From: Pseudonocardia phyllosphaerae
GTDB lineage: Bacteria > Actinomycetota > Actinomycetes > Mycobacteriales > Pseudonocardiaceae
Direction of reading: 5' to 3'
Assembly (NCBI RefSeq): GCF_046546475.1
Contig: NZ_JBKGXS010000004.1
Coordinates: 248,001 to 312,000 of the forward strand
DNA: 64,000 bases
Under the pieces are notes generated by a model. The model worked only from the letters and a program-made list of their open reading frames with translations, searched no databases and was not told the origin of the DNA. Positions 42,423 to 53,199 of this stretch are shown one piece after another; position 1 is the stretch's first letter; each line of letters begins with the position of its first letter. The position numbers were made by a program, and so were the translations under genes.

Positions 42423-43036
42423 GTGTCCGGGCCGCTGCGCTCGGCGCGCTCGCGGATGCCACGCAGCATCCGCCGCGTCATGGGTGCACCGGCCGGCACC
42501 AGCGCCTCGACCGCGATCCGGGCGAGCAGCCCGGAGGCGCCGAACCGCTCCCGCACCAGCAGCCGGGTCCCGGATGCGGTGCGGCGCAGCACGAACGTCC
42601 AGGTGAACCGCAGTCCGGTCGCGTCCGGCGGGCTGCTCAGCACCAGGTGCGACGACGGCGCCAGCGACGCCACCCGCAGCACCACCGACGGGGCGAGGCG
42701 CACCTCGTCGCCGACGGCGAGGCCCTGCCAGGCGGGTTCGATCCCGTCCGCGCTGCGCACGCCGAGCCCCATCAGGTTCTCGACTGCGTCGTAGGAGTAG
42801 AAGCCGCCGCGGTCCTGGCCGATCTGCACCAGCCACGGCCACACCCGCTCCGGCGGCGCCGCGATCGACACCGCGCGGGTCACGCCGGCCTGCGCGTCCC
42901 CGATCAGCCCGTCGCCGGGCAGCCCGGCACCGCGCTCGGCGGGCGTCGCGCCACCGGCGAGGCCGCGGTGCTCGGAGAACCCGAGCCCGGCGGCAGTGGT
43001 CGTGAGGGTGAACAGGGCGGAGGCGGTGGCGTTCAT
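42260..43036 (-). CDS. SRPBCC (START-like) family protein
   Basis: 258 residues as an open frame from ATG 43036. The hydrophobic-ligand-binding fold shows TRAVSIAAPPERVWPWLVQIGQDRGGFYSYDAVENLMG (by pattern), a sequence seen in a large group of actinobacterial SRPBCC proteins, and later FTWTFVLRRTASGTRLLVRERF. The ligand is unknown. The last 55 residues are Ser/Arg/Pro-rich and antisense to the 3' end of ctpC. Start overlaps the stop of the upstream membrane-protein gene (ATGA), so the two form an operon. Confidence 0.8.
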   Translation of the reverse strand: MNATASALFTLTTTAAGLGFSEHRGLAGGATPAERGAGLPGDGLIGDAQAGVTRAVSIAAPPERVWPWLVQIGQDRGGFYSYDAVENLMGLGVRSADGIEPAWQGLAVGDEVRLAPSVVLRVASLAPSSHLVLSSPPDATGLRFTWTFVLRRTASGTRLLVRERFGASGLLARIAVEALVPAGAPMTRRMLRGIRERAERSGPDTQAGEAPLASVPSPRRSVPRSRSASREASASSPSATAPSTTSPSTTAGAVAGIR

Positions 43037-43560
43037 GCGGCGCTCCTCGGCGTCGGGACGGGCAGGGCTGCCGGAGCGGCGGGAACCGCGGTACGGCTGC
43101 GGAACCAGGCCACGGTGTCCGGGTGGAACAGCAGCGCGAGCGCGCCGAGCACCTCGGCGACGTGCAGCGCGCGCAGCGCCGCGGCGGCCAGCTGCGGGCC
43201 GGAGGCGGCGGCGAGGTAGTCCACCGGCGAGGTGCCGGAGACCAGTGCGGTGATCGGCTCGACCACCAGGGACAGGGTGCCGAACACCCCGAGGACCCCG
43301 GCGACGGCCCAGCGGTAGGCGTTGCGCCCGGTGCGCAGCTGCAGCACCAGCACCGCCAGCACCAGGTACATACCGCCGCGCAGACCGACGGCCTCGGGCG
43401 AGGGCGGCTCCGGCTCGGCCAGATGCACCAGCGTCTCCGCGACCCCGGCCAGGATGGCGCCCAGCCACAGCGCGACGCTCAGCGTCACCGCGGCCGGTTC
43501 GGGACCGCGTGCGGGACGCGGCGTGGCGCTTCCCGTCACGGTGGTCGTCGGGGCACTCAT
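43033..43560 (-). CDS. Four-helix membrane protein of unknown function
   Basis: 175 residues from ATG 43560 with GGAGG 8 bases upstream. Hydrophobic helices: VTLSVALWLGAILAGVAETLVHL, GGMYLVLAVLVLQL, YRWAVAGVLGVFGTLSLVV and ALRALHVAEVLGALALLF. No family recognised. It is translationally coupled to the SRPBCC gene. The upstream region carries a GGGGGTATACCCCC palindrome. Confidence 0.7.
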   Translation of the reverse strand: MSAPTTTVTGSATPRPARGPEPAAVTLSVALWLGAILAGVAETLVHLAEPEPPSPEAVGLRGGMYLVLAVLVLQLRTGRNAYRWAVAGVLGVFGTLSLVVEPITALVSGTSPVDYLAAASGPQLAAAALRALHVAEVLGALALLFHPDTVAWFRSRTAVPAAPAALPVPTPRSAA

Positions 43561-43650
43561 GGCGGGGCCTCCGGAGTCGGGTGGATCGGACCCCGTCAGC
43601 ATGCGCCCGGCAGGGCCGTCCGTCCCAGACAGCGTTCCCCCGGATGCACC

Positions 43651-43664
43651 GGGGGTATACCCCC
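43651..43664. promoter_or_regulatory. GGGGGTATACCCCC palindrome, operator candidate
   Basis: A perfect 14-base palindrome, preceded by CCCCCGG-atgca-CCGGGGG (43637-43655), lies 91 bases upstream of the four-helix protein gene. Runs of C and G flanking TA resemble CsoR-family sites, but the half-site order differs, so the assignment is weak. Confidence 0.4.
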
Positions 43665-43706
43665 CGGTAACCCGTTCCGGTTGCGCCCGGGCCGGTGACG
43701 AGCCGG

Positions 43707-44336
43707 CTACCGTGCGGCGCGGACCATGTCCACGAACAGCCCGTGCACCCGCCGGTCCCCGGTCAGCTCCGGGTGGAACGACGTCGCCAGCACCGGCCCC
43801 TGCCGCACCGCGACGGGACGGCCCGCGGCCTCGCCGGCCTCCAGCCCGGTGGAGGTGACCTCCGGGACCGAGGCGAGCACCTCGACGTCGGCGCCGGGCT
43901 TCTCCACCCACGGCGCGCGGATGAAGACCGCGTGCATCGGGCCACCGGCGAGCCCGGTGAACTCCAGGTCGGTCTCGAACGAGTCGACCTGGCGGCCGAA
44001 CGCGTTGCGCCGCACGACCACGTCGAGCCCGCCCAGCTGGTGCTGGTCCGGGCGGCCGTCGAGGATCTCGTCGGCCAGCAGGATCATCCCGGCGCACGAG
44101 CCGTAGGCGGGCAGGCCCTCGCGGAGCCGGTCGCGCAGCGGCTCCAGCAGCTCGAACGTGTCGAGCAGCTTGGACATCGTGGTCGACTCCCCGCCCGGCA
44201 GGACGATCCCGTCGACCGAGGCCAGCTCGGCCTCGCGGCGCACCGGCACCGCCGTCGCACCGGCCGCGGTCAGCGCGGCCACGTGCTCGCGGACGTTGCC
44301 CTGCAGGGCCAGCACACCGATGGTCGGGGTCGACAT
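43707..44336 (-). CDS. pdxT: Pyridoxal 5'-phosphate synthase glutaminase subunit PdxT
   Basis: 209 residues from ATG 44336 (a GTG two codons earlier is possible). Class I glutamine amidotransferase: LALQGNVREH, LPGGESTTM, nucleophile Cys in AYGSCAGMILLA, and catalytic His/Glu in ATSFHPELTGD. It supplies ammonia to PdxS for PLP synthesis. PdxS is encoded 13 kb away at 57.2 kb on the same strand; normally the genes are neighbours. Confidence 0.95.
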   Translation of the reverse strand: MSTPTIGVLALQGNVREHVAALTAAGATAVPVRREAELASVDGIVLPGGESTTMSKLLDTFELLEPLRDRLREGLPAYGSCAGMILLADEILDGRPDQHQLGGLDVVVRRNAFGRQVDSFETDLEFTGLAGGPMHAVFIRAPWVEKPGADVEVLASVPEVTSTGLEAGEAAGRPVAVRQGPVLATSFHPELTGDRRVHGLFVDMVRAAR

Positions 44337-44364
44337 GGTCACCAGGATACGGGGGCCCCGGTGA

Positions 44365-45771
<1,407 letters not shown>

Positions 45772-45866
45772 GGCCGGAAACGGTACGCCCGTGGTGGCCC
45801 TCTCCGGGAGGAGAGGTGACGCGCCCGCAGGTGTGATCCGTCCGGCACACGCCGCCGCGAGACCAC

Positions 45867-47138
45867 TCAGGACGGTGGGGGGTCCACGATCCGCGGCAGT
45901 TCCCCGGTGGTCGCGTCGGCGACCGCCATCTTCGCTGCGGAGTCGGTCGGGGCGCGCCCGCCCAGCGCGGCCAGCGCGACGGCGTCCCCGACGTCGGCGC
46001 CGGCGCGTTCGGACAGGATCCAGCGCACCTCGAGCAGGTCGCAGTAGGCCTGTACCGGGTCGCCGACCCTGCCGAGCGCACGGTGCGCCTGCTCCGATCC
46101 GGGCACCAGGCAGTGATCCGACCAGCTGCGCGCGGCGGCGCGTTCGCCGACGTCCATCCCGGTGCGGCGGTGCATCCACTCGCGGTGCGCCTCGAGGTCG
46201 CCGAGCAGGATCCGGGCCTGCCCCTCGCCGACGTCGAGCCCGGTCAGCGCGCGCAGCCGGTCGCTGTGGAACGTGCGGTCCCCGACGGCGATCCGCAGCC
46301 GCGAGCGGCCCTCGTCCTCGGGCTGCAGGCTGATCTCGTCGACGGCGAACCCGAGGTCGTTGAGCTCGCGGATCGCGCCCTCGACGCGGTAGCGGTCGTC
46401 GAACGGGAACACCGGCTCGGCGTGCAGCGCGCCCCACAGCGTCCGGTAGCGGTCGGTCAGCGCGGTGGCCTCGTCGATGAGGTCGCCGAAGATCTCCGGC
46501 GGGCGCTCCAGCCAGGTCGCGACGTCGATCATCCCGGCGGCGACGTTCTCCACCAGGATCGACAGGTCGTGCTCGCGCTGCCCGTCGGACAGCCCGCCCG
46601 GGTGGATCTCGCTGGTCTCGGCGTCGACCAGATACGCCTGCAGCAGCTGGCCGTCGCGCACGAACAGCGTGTTGGCCAGCGAGCAGTCGCCCCAGAACAC
46701 GCCGTGCCGGTGCAGCTCCACCAGCAGCGACACCATCGCGTCGAGCAGCCGGGCGCGGTGGCGGGGCCGGTTCGGCGGCAGCCGCAGGAACAGCCGCCGG
46801 TACTGCCAGGACCCGGTCAGGTAGCGGGTGACGAGCACCGCGGTCTCGTGGTCGGGCTGCTCGACGAGCCCGGCCGGGCGCGCGGCCGGCAGCCCCGCGT
46901 CCTCCAGCCGGCGCAGCACGTCGTACTCCCGGCGGGCGATCCGGACCGGCTCGTCCTTGAGTGCCCAGAGCGCGCCGTCGGTCTCGACGAAGCGCACGAG
47001 GTGCCGGCTGGGCCCGACCTCGACATCGCGCAGCGGGACCGCGGTGGCGTCCCAGTCGGCCAGCGGCTGCTCCCACGGCAGGCCGAGCAGCCCCGGACCG
47101 GGGGCGCGCAGGACGAGCTCGGGTGGGGGCACGGCCAC
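45867..47138 (-). CDS. DUF4032 family kinase-like protein
   Basis: 423 residues from GTG 47138. Protein-kinase-like N-terminal half: LWALKDEPVRIARREYDVLRRLE carries the ATP lysine, and HRHGVFWGDCSLANTLF plus AYLVDAETSEIHPG are the catalytic and metal loops (D of WGDCSLAN, D of LVDAE). The C-terminal DUF4032 part includes DHCLVPGSEQAHRALG. The function is not known; lipopolysaccharide-kinase-like folds suggest a sugar or lipid-linked substrate. Divergent from the sugar importer (161-base gap) and upstream of malic enzyme on the same strand. Confidence 0.83.
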   Translation of the reverse strand: MAVPPPELVLRAPGPGLLGLPWEQPLADWDATAVPLRDVEVGPSRHLVRFVETDGALWALKDEPVRIARREYDVLRRLEDAGLPAARPAGLVEQPDHETAVLVTRYLTGSWQYRRLFLRLPPNRPRHRARLLDAMVSLLVELHRHGVFWGDCSLANTLFVRDGQLLQAYLVDAETSEIHPGGLSDGQREHDLSILVENVAAGMIDVATWLERPPEIFGDLIDEATALTDRYRTLWGALHAEPVFPFDDRYRVEGAIRELNDLGFAVDEISLQPEDEGRSRLRIAVGDRTFHSDRLRALTGLDVGEGQARILLGDLEAHREWMHRRTGMDVGERAAARSWSDHCLVPGSEQAHRALGRVGDPVQAYCDLLEVRWILSERAGADVGDAVALAALGGRAPTDSAAKMAVADATTGELPRIVDPPPS

Positions 47139-47299
47139 ATGTATGCACCAGACCGGCAATCGGAGCAACACCGGCGCCCCGCCGCCGTAGCCACGGGTCT
47201 CGGTTCCGCGACGCTCCGGGCGGACACGCGCGTCCTGTCGGTGGTGCGTGTCACGATGACCTCGCCGGACGCGGTGGTCCGGTGGACGGGGGGTCGATC

Positions 47300-48598
47300 G
47301 TGCCGAACAGACGTCGCTGGCGGCGGGGGCTGGCCGCAGGAGCGGCGACGGCCGTCCTGCTGGGGCTGGCCGGGTGCGCAGGCGGTCCGGTGGGACCGCC
47401 GGTCCTGAACTGGTACATCAACCCCGACGACGGCGGCCAGGCCGAGATCGCGGCCCGGTGCAGCGCGGCCTCCGGCGGGCGCTACTCGATCGTGACGTCC
47501 ACGCTGCCGCGCGAGTCCTCCGACCAGCGCCAGCAGCTGGTCCGCCGGCTCGCCGCCGAGGACAGCTCGATCGACATCATGAGCATCGACCCGCCCTACG
47601 TCCCGGAGTTCGCCGCGGCGCAGTTCCTCGCCCCGGTCCCGGAGGCGACCGCGCAGCGGACCACGCAGGGTGTCGCCCGCTCGGCCGTCGAGGGCGCGAC
47701 CTGGGAGGGGAAGCTGGTGACGGTCCCGTTCTGGGCCAACACCCAGCTGCTCTGGTACCGCAAGTCCCAGCTCCCCGGCAGCGGGCTCGACCCGTCGAAG
47801 CCGATCACCTGGGACCAGCTCGTCGCCGCGGCGAAGGCGAAGAACTCGCAGGTCGCGGCACAGGGCAAGCGTGCGGAGTCGCTGACCGTGTGGCTCAACG
47901 CGCTCGTCGAGTCCGGTGGCGGGAAGATCGTCACCGACCCGTCGCCGGAGGACCCGAAGCGGATCGGGCTCGGCCTCGACTCCCCCGCCGCCACGCACGC
48001 GGCCGAGATCATGAAGGCCGTCTCCGGGGTCGGCGGGCCCGCGTTCTCCACCACCGCCGAGGACGAGAACGCCCCGGCCTTCCAGAGCGGCCAGGCGATG
48101 ACCGCGGTGATCTGGCCGTTCATCTGGGGCAAGCTGAACAGTGCGGTCGCCGACGGTTCGGTGCCGCAGTCCACCAAGGACGACTACGGCTGGGCCCCGT
48201 TCCCGCGCACCGACCCGGACCGCCCGCCTGCCCCGCCGCTGGGCGGCATCAGCCTCGGCGTCGGTGCGTTCAGCCCGCACCCGGACCTGGCCTACGCCGC
48301 GACCGAGTGCATCACCTCCGCGGAGAACCAGAAGGACTACTTCCTCACCAACGGCAACCCGGCCGCGAAGGTCGCCGTGCTCAGCGACCCGGACGTGGTG
48401 AAGAAGTTCCCGATGGCCCCGCTGATCGCGCAGATGCTGCAGCTGGCGAAGCCGCGGCCGCCGACGCCGTACTACAGCGAGGTGTCCGAGTCGATCCAGC
48501 GCACCTACCACCCGACGGCCGGGATCGACCCGCCCACCGTCGGGCCCGCGACGGCCGGCCTGATCCGGGCGGTCCTGGCGAAGGAGAAGCTGCTGTGA
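47300..48598 (+). CDS. Sugar ABC transporter substrate-binding lipoprotein, LpqY-like
   Basis: 432 residues from GTG 47300. Lipoprotein signal: basic RRRWRRGL, hydrophobic AAGAATAVLLG, lipobox LAGC. The mature part has the group 1 solute-binding fold (LNWYINPDDGGQAEIA, DIMSIDPPYVPEFA, PFWANTQLLWYRK, GISLGVGAFSPH). The wording matches LpqY, the trehalose-binding lipoprotein of mycobacteria, and the gene order with two permeases and an ATPase is the same as lpqY-sugABC. Trehalose as substrate is inferred. Confidence 0.88.
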   Translation: MPNRRRWRRGLAAGAATAVLLGLAGCAGGPVGPPVLNWYINPDDGGQAEIAARCSAASGGRYSIVTSTLPRESSDQRQQLVRRLAAEDSSIDIMSIDPPYVPEFAAAQFLAPVPEATAQRTTQGVARSAVEGATWEGKLVTVPFWANTQLLWYRKSQLPGSGLDPSKPITWDQLVAAAKAKNSQVAAQGKRAESLTVWLNALVESGGGKIVTDPSPEDPKRIGLGLDSPAATHAAEIMKAVSGVGGPAFSTTAEDENAPAFQSGQAMTAVIWPFIWGKLNSAVADGSVPQSTKDDYGWAPFPRTDPDRPPAPPLGGISLGVGAFSPHPDLAYAATECITSAENQKDYFLTNGNPAAKVAVLSDPDVVKKFPMAPLIAQMLQLAKPRPPTPYYSEVSESIQRTYHPTAGIDPPTVGPATAGLIRAVLAKEKLL

Positions 48599-49563
48599 GC
48601 GCACGCCCAGCAGCCCCCGCCGAGCCCGCGGCCTCCCCCGCGCCCGCCGCCGGCGGCACGGGCCGCTCCGACCGGGCGCGTGCCGAGCAGCGTCTCGGCT
48701 GGCTGCTCGCCGGCCCGGCGTTCGTGATCATGCTGCTGGTCACGGCGTACCCGATCGCGCAGGCGTTCTGGTACTCGCTGTTCGACTACCGGCTGACCGA
48801 CCCGGCGAGCCGAGAGTTCGTCGGGCTGAACAACTACCTGGTGATCCTCTCCGACGAGATCTGGTGGACCTCGTTCGGCGTGACGACCCTGATCACGGTG
48901 GTCACCGTGGCCGTCGAGCTGGTGCTGGGGTTCGCACTGGCCCTGGTGATGCTCAACGCGTTCTCCAAGATCCGGCCGGTGCTGCGGGCGGCGATCCTGA
49001 TCCCGTACGCGGTGATCACCGTGGTGTCGGCGTTCGCCTGGCAGTTCGCGTTCTCCCAGGACTCCGGGTTCGTGAACTCCTGGTTCGACTGGGTGCCCGG
49101 CATCGGGGAGAACACCGACTGGTTCGGCAGCTGGGGACTGTCGCTGGTGGTGATCTGCCTGGCCGAGATCTGGAAGACCACACCGTTCATCTCGCTGCTG
49201 CTGCTCGCCGGGCTCGCCCAGGTGCCCGACGTGCTGCAGGAGGCCGCCCGGGTCGACGGTGCGTCGTGGTGGCAGCGGATGTGGCGGGTGACGCTGCCGA
49301 ACATGAAGGCGGCGGTGATGGTCGCGCTGCTGTTCCGCACGCTCGACGCCTTCCGGGTGTTCGACTCGGTGTTCGTCATGACCGGCGGCTCGAACGGCAC
49401 CGAGACGGTGTCGTTCCTGGCCTACCGGCAGACGATCTCGCGGGTGGAGATCGGGCTCGGGTCGGCGGTGTCGGTGCTGCTGTTCCTGTCGGTGGTGCTG
49501 ATCTGCGTGCTGTTCATCAAGGGGTTCAAGGTCGACCTGTCCCAGGCACGAGGGGAGAAGTAG
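48595..49563 (+). CDS. Sugar ABC transporter permease, SugA-like
   Basis: 322 residues; GTG 48595 overlaps the binding-protein stop (GTGA). A Pro/Ala-rich N-terminus, then six helices; the first is GWLLAGPAFVIMLLVTAYPIAQAF. The EAA loop that contacts the ATPase reads QEAARVDGASWWQRMWRVTLPNM. MalF-type permease of the importer. Confidence 0.92.
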   Translation: MSARPAAPAEPAASPAPAAGGTGRSDRARAEQRLGWLLAGPAFVIMLLVTAYPIAQAFWYSLFDYRLTDPASREFVGLNNYLVILSDEIWWTSFGVTTLITVVTVAVELVLGFALALVMLNAFSKIRPVLRAAILIPYAVITVVSAFAWQFAFSQDSGFVNSWFDWVPGIGENTDWFGSWGLSLVVICLAEIWKTTPFISLLLLAGLAQVPDVLQEAARVDGASWWQRMWRVTLPNMKAAVMVALLFRTLDAFRVFDSVFVMTGGSNGTETVSFLAYRQTISRVEIGLGSAVSVLLFLSVVLICVLFIKGFKVDLSQARGEK

Positions 49564-50397
49564 GTGTCCACCCGCGAGAAGGTGCTCTGGGTGATCGCCG
49601 GGATCGCCATCGTCGTCTACGGGCTGTTCCCGGTCGGCTGGATCGTGTCGCTGTCGCTGAAGTCGGCCTCGGACATCGCGAACAAGAAGTTCCTGCCCAC
49701 CGAGATCTCCTGGGACAACTACTCCCAGATCCTGGTCGGCGACGCCGCGGAGCTGTTCCTGCCCGCGCTGCGGAACTCCTTCGGGATCTGCCTGCTGGCG
49801 ACGGCGATCGCCTGCGTGCTGGCGATGTTCGCCGCCTACGCGATCGCCCGGCTGGAGTTCCGCGGCAAGAAGCTGATCCTGTCCACCGCGCTGGCCGTGG
49901 CGATCTTCCCGGTGATCTCGATCGTGACGCCGCTGTTCAACCTGTGGCGCCTGATCGGGCTCTACGACACCTGGCCGGGCCTGATCATCCCGTACCTGTC
50001 GCTGACCCTGCCGCTGTCGATCTGGACGCTGTCGGCGTTCTTCCGCGAGATCCCGTGGGAGATGGAGCAGGCCGCACAGGTCGACGGGGCGACGACCTGG
50101 CAGGCGTTCCGCAAGGTGATCGTCCCGCTGGCCACCCCGGGCGTGGCGACGACGGCGATCCTGGCGTTCTTCATCGCCTGGAACGACTTCGCCTACGGCA
50201 TCTCGCTGACCTCCACCGGCGCAGCCCGCCCGGTCCCCGCCGCGCTCGGGCTGTTCTCCGGGGCGTCGCAGTTCGAGTCGCCGAACGGCCCGATCGCCGC
50301 CGCCGCGGTGATCGTCACGATCCCGGTCGTCGTGCTCGTCCTGATCTTCCAGCGGCGGATCGTCGCCGGCCTGACCAACGGCGCCGTCAAGGGCTGA
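49564..50397 (+). CDS. Sugar ABC transporter permease, SugB-like
   Basis: 277 residues from GTG 49564, directly after the SugA-like stop. MalG-type permease with six helices, starting VLWVIAGIAIVVYGLFPVGW. The EAA motif is EQAAQVDGATTWQAFRKVIVPLATPG. Pairs with the SugA-like subunit. Confidence 0.92.
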   Translation: MSTREKVLWVIAGIAIVVYGLFPVGWIVSLSLKSASDIANKKFLPTEISWDNYSQILVGDAAELFLPALRNSFGICLLATAIACVLAMFAAYAIARLEFRGKKLILSTALAVAIFPVISIVTPLFNLWRLIGLYDTWPGLIIPYLSLTLPLSIWTLSAFFREIPWEMEQAAQVDGATTWQAFRKVIVPLATPGVATTAILAFFIAWNDFAYGISLTSTGAARPVPAALGLFSGASQFESPNGPIAAAAVIVTIPVVVLVLIFQRRIVAGLTNGAVKG

Positions 50398-50435
50398 CCC
50401 GCTTCTCCCGCACCAGGAAAGGACCCCGATCCGCC

Positions 50436-51593
50436 ATGGCGTCGATCGAGATGCGCAACATCGTCAAGAAGTACGGCGACGGCTACCCGGCCGTGAACGA
50501 CGTCAGCGTGGACATCGCCGACGGCGAGTTCATGATCCTCGTCGGCCCGTCGGGCTGCGGGAAGTCCACGCTGCTGCGGATGATCGTCGGGCTGGAGGAC
50601 ATCACCTCCGGTGACATGGTCATCGGCGGGAACCGGGTGAACGACAAGGCGCCGCGCGAGCGGAACCTGTCGATGGTGTTCCAGAACTACGCCCTCTACC
50701 CGCACCTGACCGTCTACGAGAACATCGCGTTCCCGCTGCGGCTGGCGAAGGCCTCCGAGGAGGAGGTACGCAAGAAGGTCGACGACGCCGCGACCGTGCT
50801 GGAGCTGCACGAGCACCTGCAGCGCAAACCCGCGAACCTCTCCGGCGGGCAGCGGCAGCGCGTCGCGATGGGCCGCGCGATCGTGCGTGACGCCGACGCG
50901 TTCCTGTTCGACGAGCCGCTGTCCAACCTGGACGCGAAGCTGCGCGGGCAGATGCGCACCGAGATCTCCCGGCTGCAGAAACGCCTCGGGATCACCACGG
51001 TCTACGTCACCCACGACCAGACAGAGGCGATGACCCTCGGGGACCGGGTCTGCGTGCTGCGCAAGGGGATCGTCCAGCAGGTCGCCTCGCCGCGGGACCT
51101 CTACGAGCACCCGGCGAACCTGTTCGTCGCCGGTTTCATCGGGTCGCCGCCGATGAACTTCCTGCCCGCGACCGTCAACGGCGCCTCGCTGGAGACCCCG
51201 CTGGGCACGATCGGGCTCGACGACGCCCGCGCCGAGGCCGTGCGCGGTCACGACCTGGTGCTGGTCGGGGTCCGCCCGGAGCACTTCGAGGACGCCGAGC
51301 TGGTCGACGAGGCGATCGCGCCGCGCGGGACCACGTTCGAGGCCGACGTCGACGTCGTCGAGTGGCTCGGCGACAGCCAGTACGCCTACCTGCCCTACAC
51401 CGCGCCCGAGGAGGTGACCGCGAAGCTGCGTGACCTGTCCCGGGAGCTGGACTCCGACCAGCTGCGCACCCAGGCCGTGGTGTCGGTGGACGCGGCGTCG
51501 CGGGTCGCCGAGGGCAACCGGACGACGTTCTGGCTCGACACCCGCCGGATCCACCTGTTCGACCCGGAGAGCGGCGAGAACCTGGCCCGGTGA
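50436..51593 (+). CDS. Sugar ABC transporter ATPase, SugC/UgpC/MsmK-like
   Basis: 385 residues from ATG 50436. Walker A GPSGCGKST, Q-loop MVFQNYALYPHLTV, signature LSGGQRQRVAMGRA, Walker B FLFDEPLSNLD, H-loop VTHDQTEAM. The C-terminal TOBE/OB domain (LVGVRPEHF) is typical of the MalK group. Energises uptake by the two permeases; such ATPases often serve several importers. Confidence 0.94.
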   Translation: MASIEMRNIVKKYGDGYPAVNDVSVDIADGEFMILVGPSGCGKSTLLRMIVGLEDITSGDMVIGGNRVNDKAPRERNLSMVFQNYALYPHLTVYENIAFPLRLAKASEEEVRKKVDDAATVLELHEHLQRKPANLSGGQRQRVAMGRAIVRDADAFLFDEPLSNLDAKLRGQMRTEISRLQKRLGITTVYVTHDQTEAMTLGDRVCVLRKGIVQQVASPRDLYEHPANLFVAGFIGSPPMNFLPATVNGASLETPLGTIGLDDARAEAVRGHDLVLVGVRPEHFEDAELVDEAIAPRGTTFEADVDVVEWLGDSQYAYLPYTAPEEVTAKLRDLSRELDSDQLRTQAVVSVDAASRVAEGNRTTFWLDTRRIHLFDPESGENLAR

Positions 51594-51615
51594 GCGCGGT
51601 GCGGATGTGCCCCGT

Positions 51616-53091
51616 TCAGGCGTGCGCGCGGCGCAGGCCCTGCCGGTGCCGGGTGGTGGCGACGCCGGTCAGCGTCTTCGCCATCACCGCGCACACGAAC
51701 CGCTGGGTCGGGTAGGTCGCGAGCCACGCGGCGCGGCCGGCGACGCCGCGTGGACCGAACCGCAGCACCTGGGTGTAACGGCTGGTCAACCGGCCGGTCG
51801 GCTCGACGGTGATCTCCAGCTCGGCGGTGCCGGGCAGCCCGGCGGCGGTGCGCAGCAGCAGCCGCCGCCCGGGGTCGACCTGCTCGACGCGCCAGCGGTC
51901 GAGCCGCTCCCCCACCTGCAGCGCGCGGCCGGGGGCGGCGGGCGGGTCGTCGCCGGAGCCGCCGGCGAGGACGTCGAGCACGCTGCCCACCGTCCCGAGC
52001 CCGGGGACGGTGTACCAGCCGTGCTCCCCGCCGAGGGTCTCGACGACCTGCCAGACCGCGTGCGCTGGGGCGTCGACGTCGTAGGTGTCGGTGGCCGACC
52101 AGCGGACCGGGCCGGAGCCGGGTGGGTCGGACGGGGATCCGGCGGCGTCGCCGTCGTCGTCGAGGGCGCGGCGGACCGCCGTGCGGTACGGGGTGTGGCC
52201 ACCCGGCGGCTCGCCGATCAGCGCGTCGAGGTCGGCGATGTCGGCGGGGTCGCAGACGAGCTCGTGGCGCATCGACTCGACCAGCGGCTCGGCGAGACCA
52301 CGGGGTACCGGGGTGAGGGCGGCGACGAGCCGTCCGGTCAGCCGGGGCGCGGCGATCGGGACGGGCAGCGGCAGCGGGCGCAGCAGCCCGGCCTCGGCCG
52401 CGTAGCCGGTCATCAGGGTGCGGTAGGTGCAGACGTCGGGGCTGCCGACATCGAAGGCCCGGTTCACCTCGGGCGGCAGCTCCAGGCAGCCGGCGATCGC
52501 GTGCAGCACGTCGCCGACGGCGATCGGCTGGATCCGGTTCCACACCCGGTCCGGCATCGGCAGCACCAGCGGGCCACCCATCGAGACCTCGGCGAGGTGG
52601 CGGATCATCTCGAAGCTGGCCGAGCCGGTGCCGACGACGATGCCGGCGCGCAGCACCGCGGCCGGGACGGGGCCGTCGAGCAGGATCTCGCCGACCTCAC
52701 CGCGGGAGCGCAGGTGCCCGGAGACCCGGCGCCGGCCGGCGGCGTCGGCCTCGTCGGGCTGCAGCCCGCCCAGGTAGACGATGCGCGCGACGCCCGCGTC
52801 GGCGGCGGCGTCGGCGACGACGTGCGCGGCCTCGCGGTCGCGCCGGGCGTAGCCGGGGCCGTCCATGGCGTGCACGAGGTAGGCGATCGCGTCGATCCCG
52901 TCGACGGCCTCGGCGACGGCGGCGGGGTCGCGGACGTCGCCCTCCACGACGTCGACGTCGGCGGCCCAGGGGTGCACGTCCAGCTTGGCGGGGGTGCGGG
53001 CGAGGACGCGGACGTCGTGCCCGGCGGCGAGCAGGCGCGGGACGAGACGCGAGCCGATGTAGCCGGTCGCGCCGGTGACGAGGACGTGCAT
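51616..53091 (-). CDS. SDR/NAD(P)H-binding protein fused to DUF2867 (SRPBCC-like) domain
   Basis: 491 residues. The N-terminal atypical SDR has VTGATGYIGSRLVPRLLAAGHDVRVL for NAD(P) and SHxx-type residues replaced (no YxxxK seen), so redox activity is uncertain. The C-terminal 150 residues (DTYDVDAPAHAVWQVVETLGGEHGWYT in pattern) form DUF2867. The same fusion is common in actinobacteria, with unknown substrate. ATG 53091. It converges on the sugC-like gene (22 bases). Confidence 0.87.
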   Translation of the reverse strand: MHVLVTGATGYIGSRLVPRLLAAGHDVRVLARTPAKLDVHPWAADVDVVEGDVRDPAAVAEAVDGIDAIAYLVHAMDGPGYARRDREAAHVVADAAADAGVARIVYLGGLQPDEADAAGRRRVSGHLRSRGEVGEILLDGPVPAAVLRAGIVVGTGSASFEMIRHLAEVSMGGPLVLPMPDRVWNRIQPIAVGDVLHAIAGCLELPPEVNRAFDVGSPDVCTYRTLMTGYAAEAGLLRPLPLPVPIAAPRLTGRLVAALTPVPRGLAEPLVESMRHELVCDPADIADLDALIGEPPGGHTPYRTAVRRALDDDGDAAGSPSDPPGSGPVRWSATDTYDVDAPAHAVWQVVETLGGEHGWYTVPGLGTVGSVLDVLAGGSGDDPPAAPGRALQVGERLDRWRVEQVDPGRRLLLRTAAGLPGTAELEITVEPTGRLTSRYTQVLRFGPRGVAGRAAWLATYPTQRFVCAVMAKTLTGVATTRHRQGLRRAHA

Positions 53092-53199
53092 GCCCCGATC
53101 CTCGCGGTCCGGCCCGTCCGGCGCGCGGTGGGCGACACGCCCGGGGCACGCCCACGGTCGGAGCCGTGCCCGGGTCCCACGGGCGGAGCCGTGCCCGAG

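Noticed and set aside
39624..42842. 1072-residue open frame on the minus strand
   Set aside because: Antisense to ctpC; low-complexity composition and no motifs.
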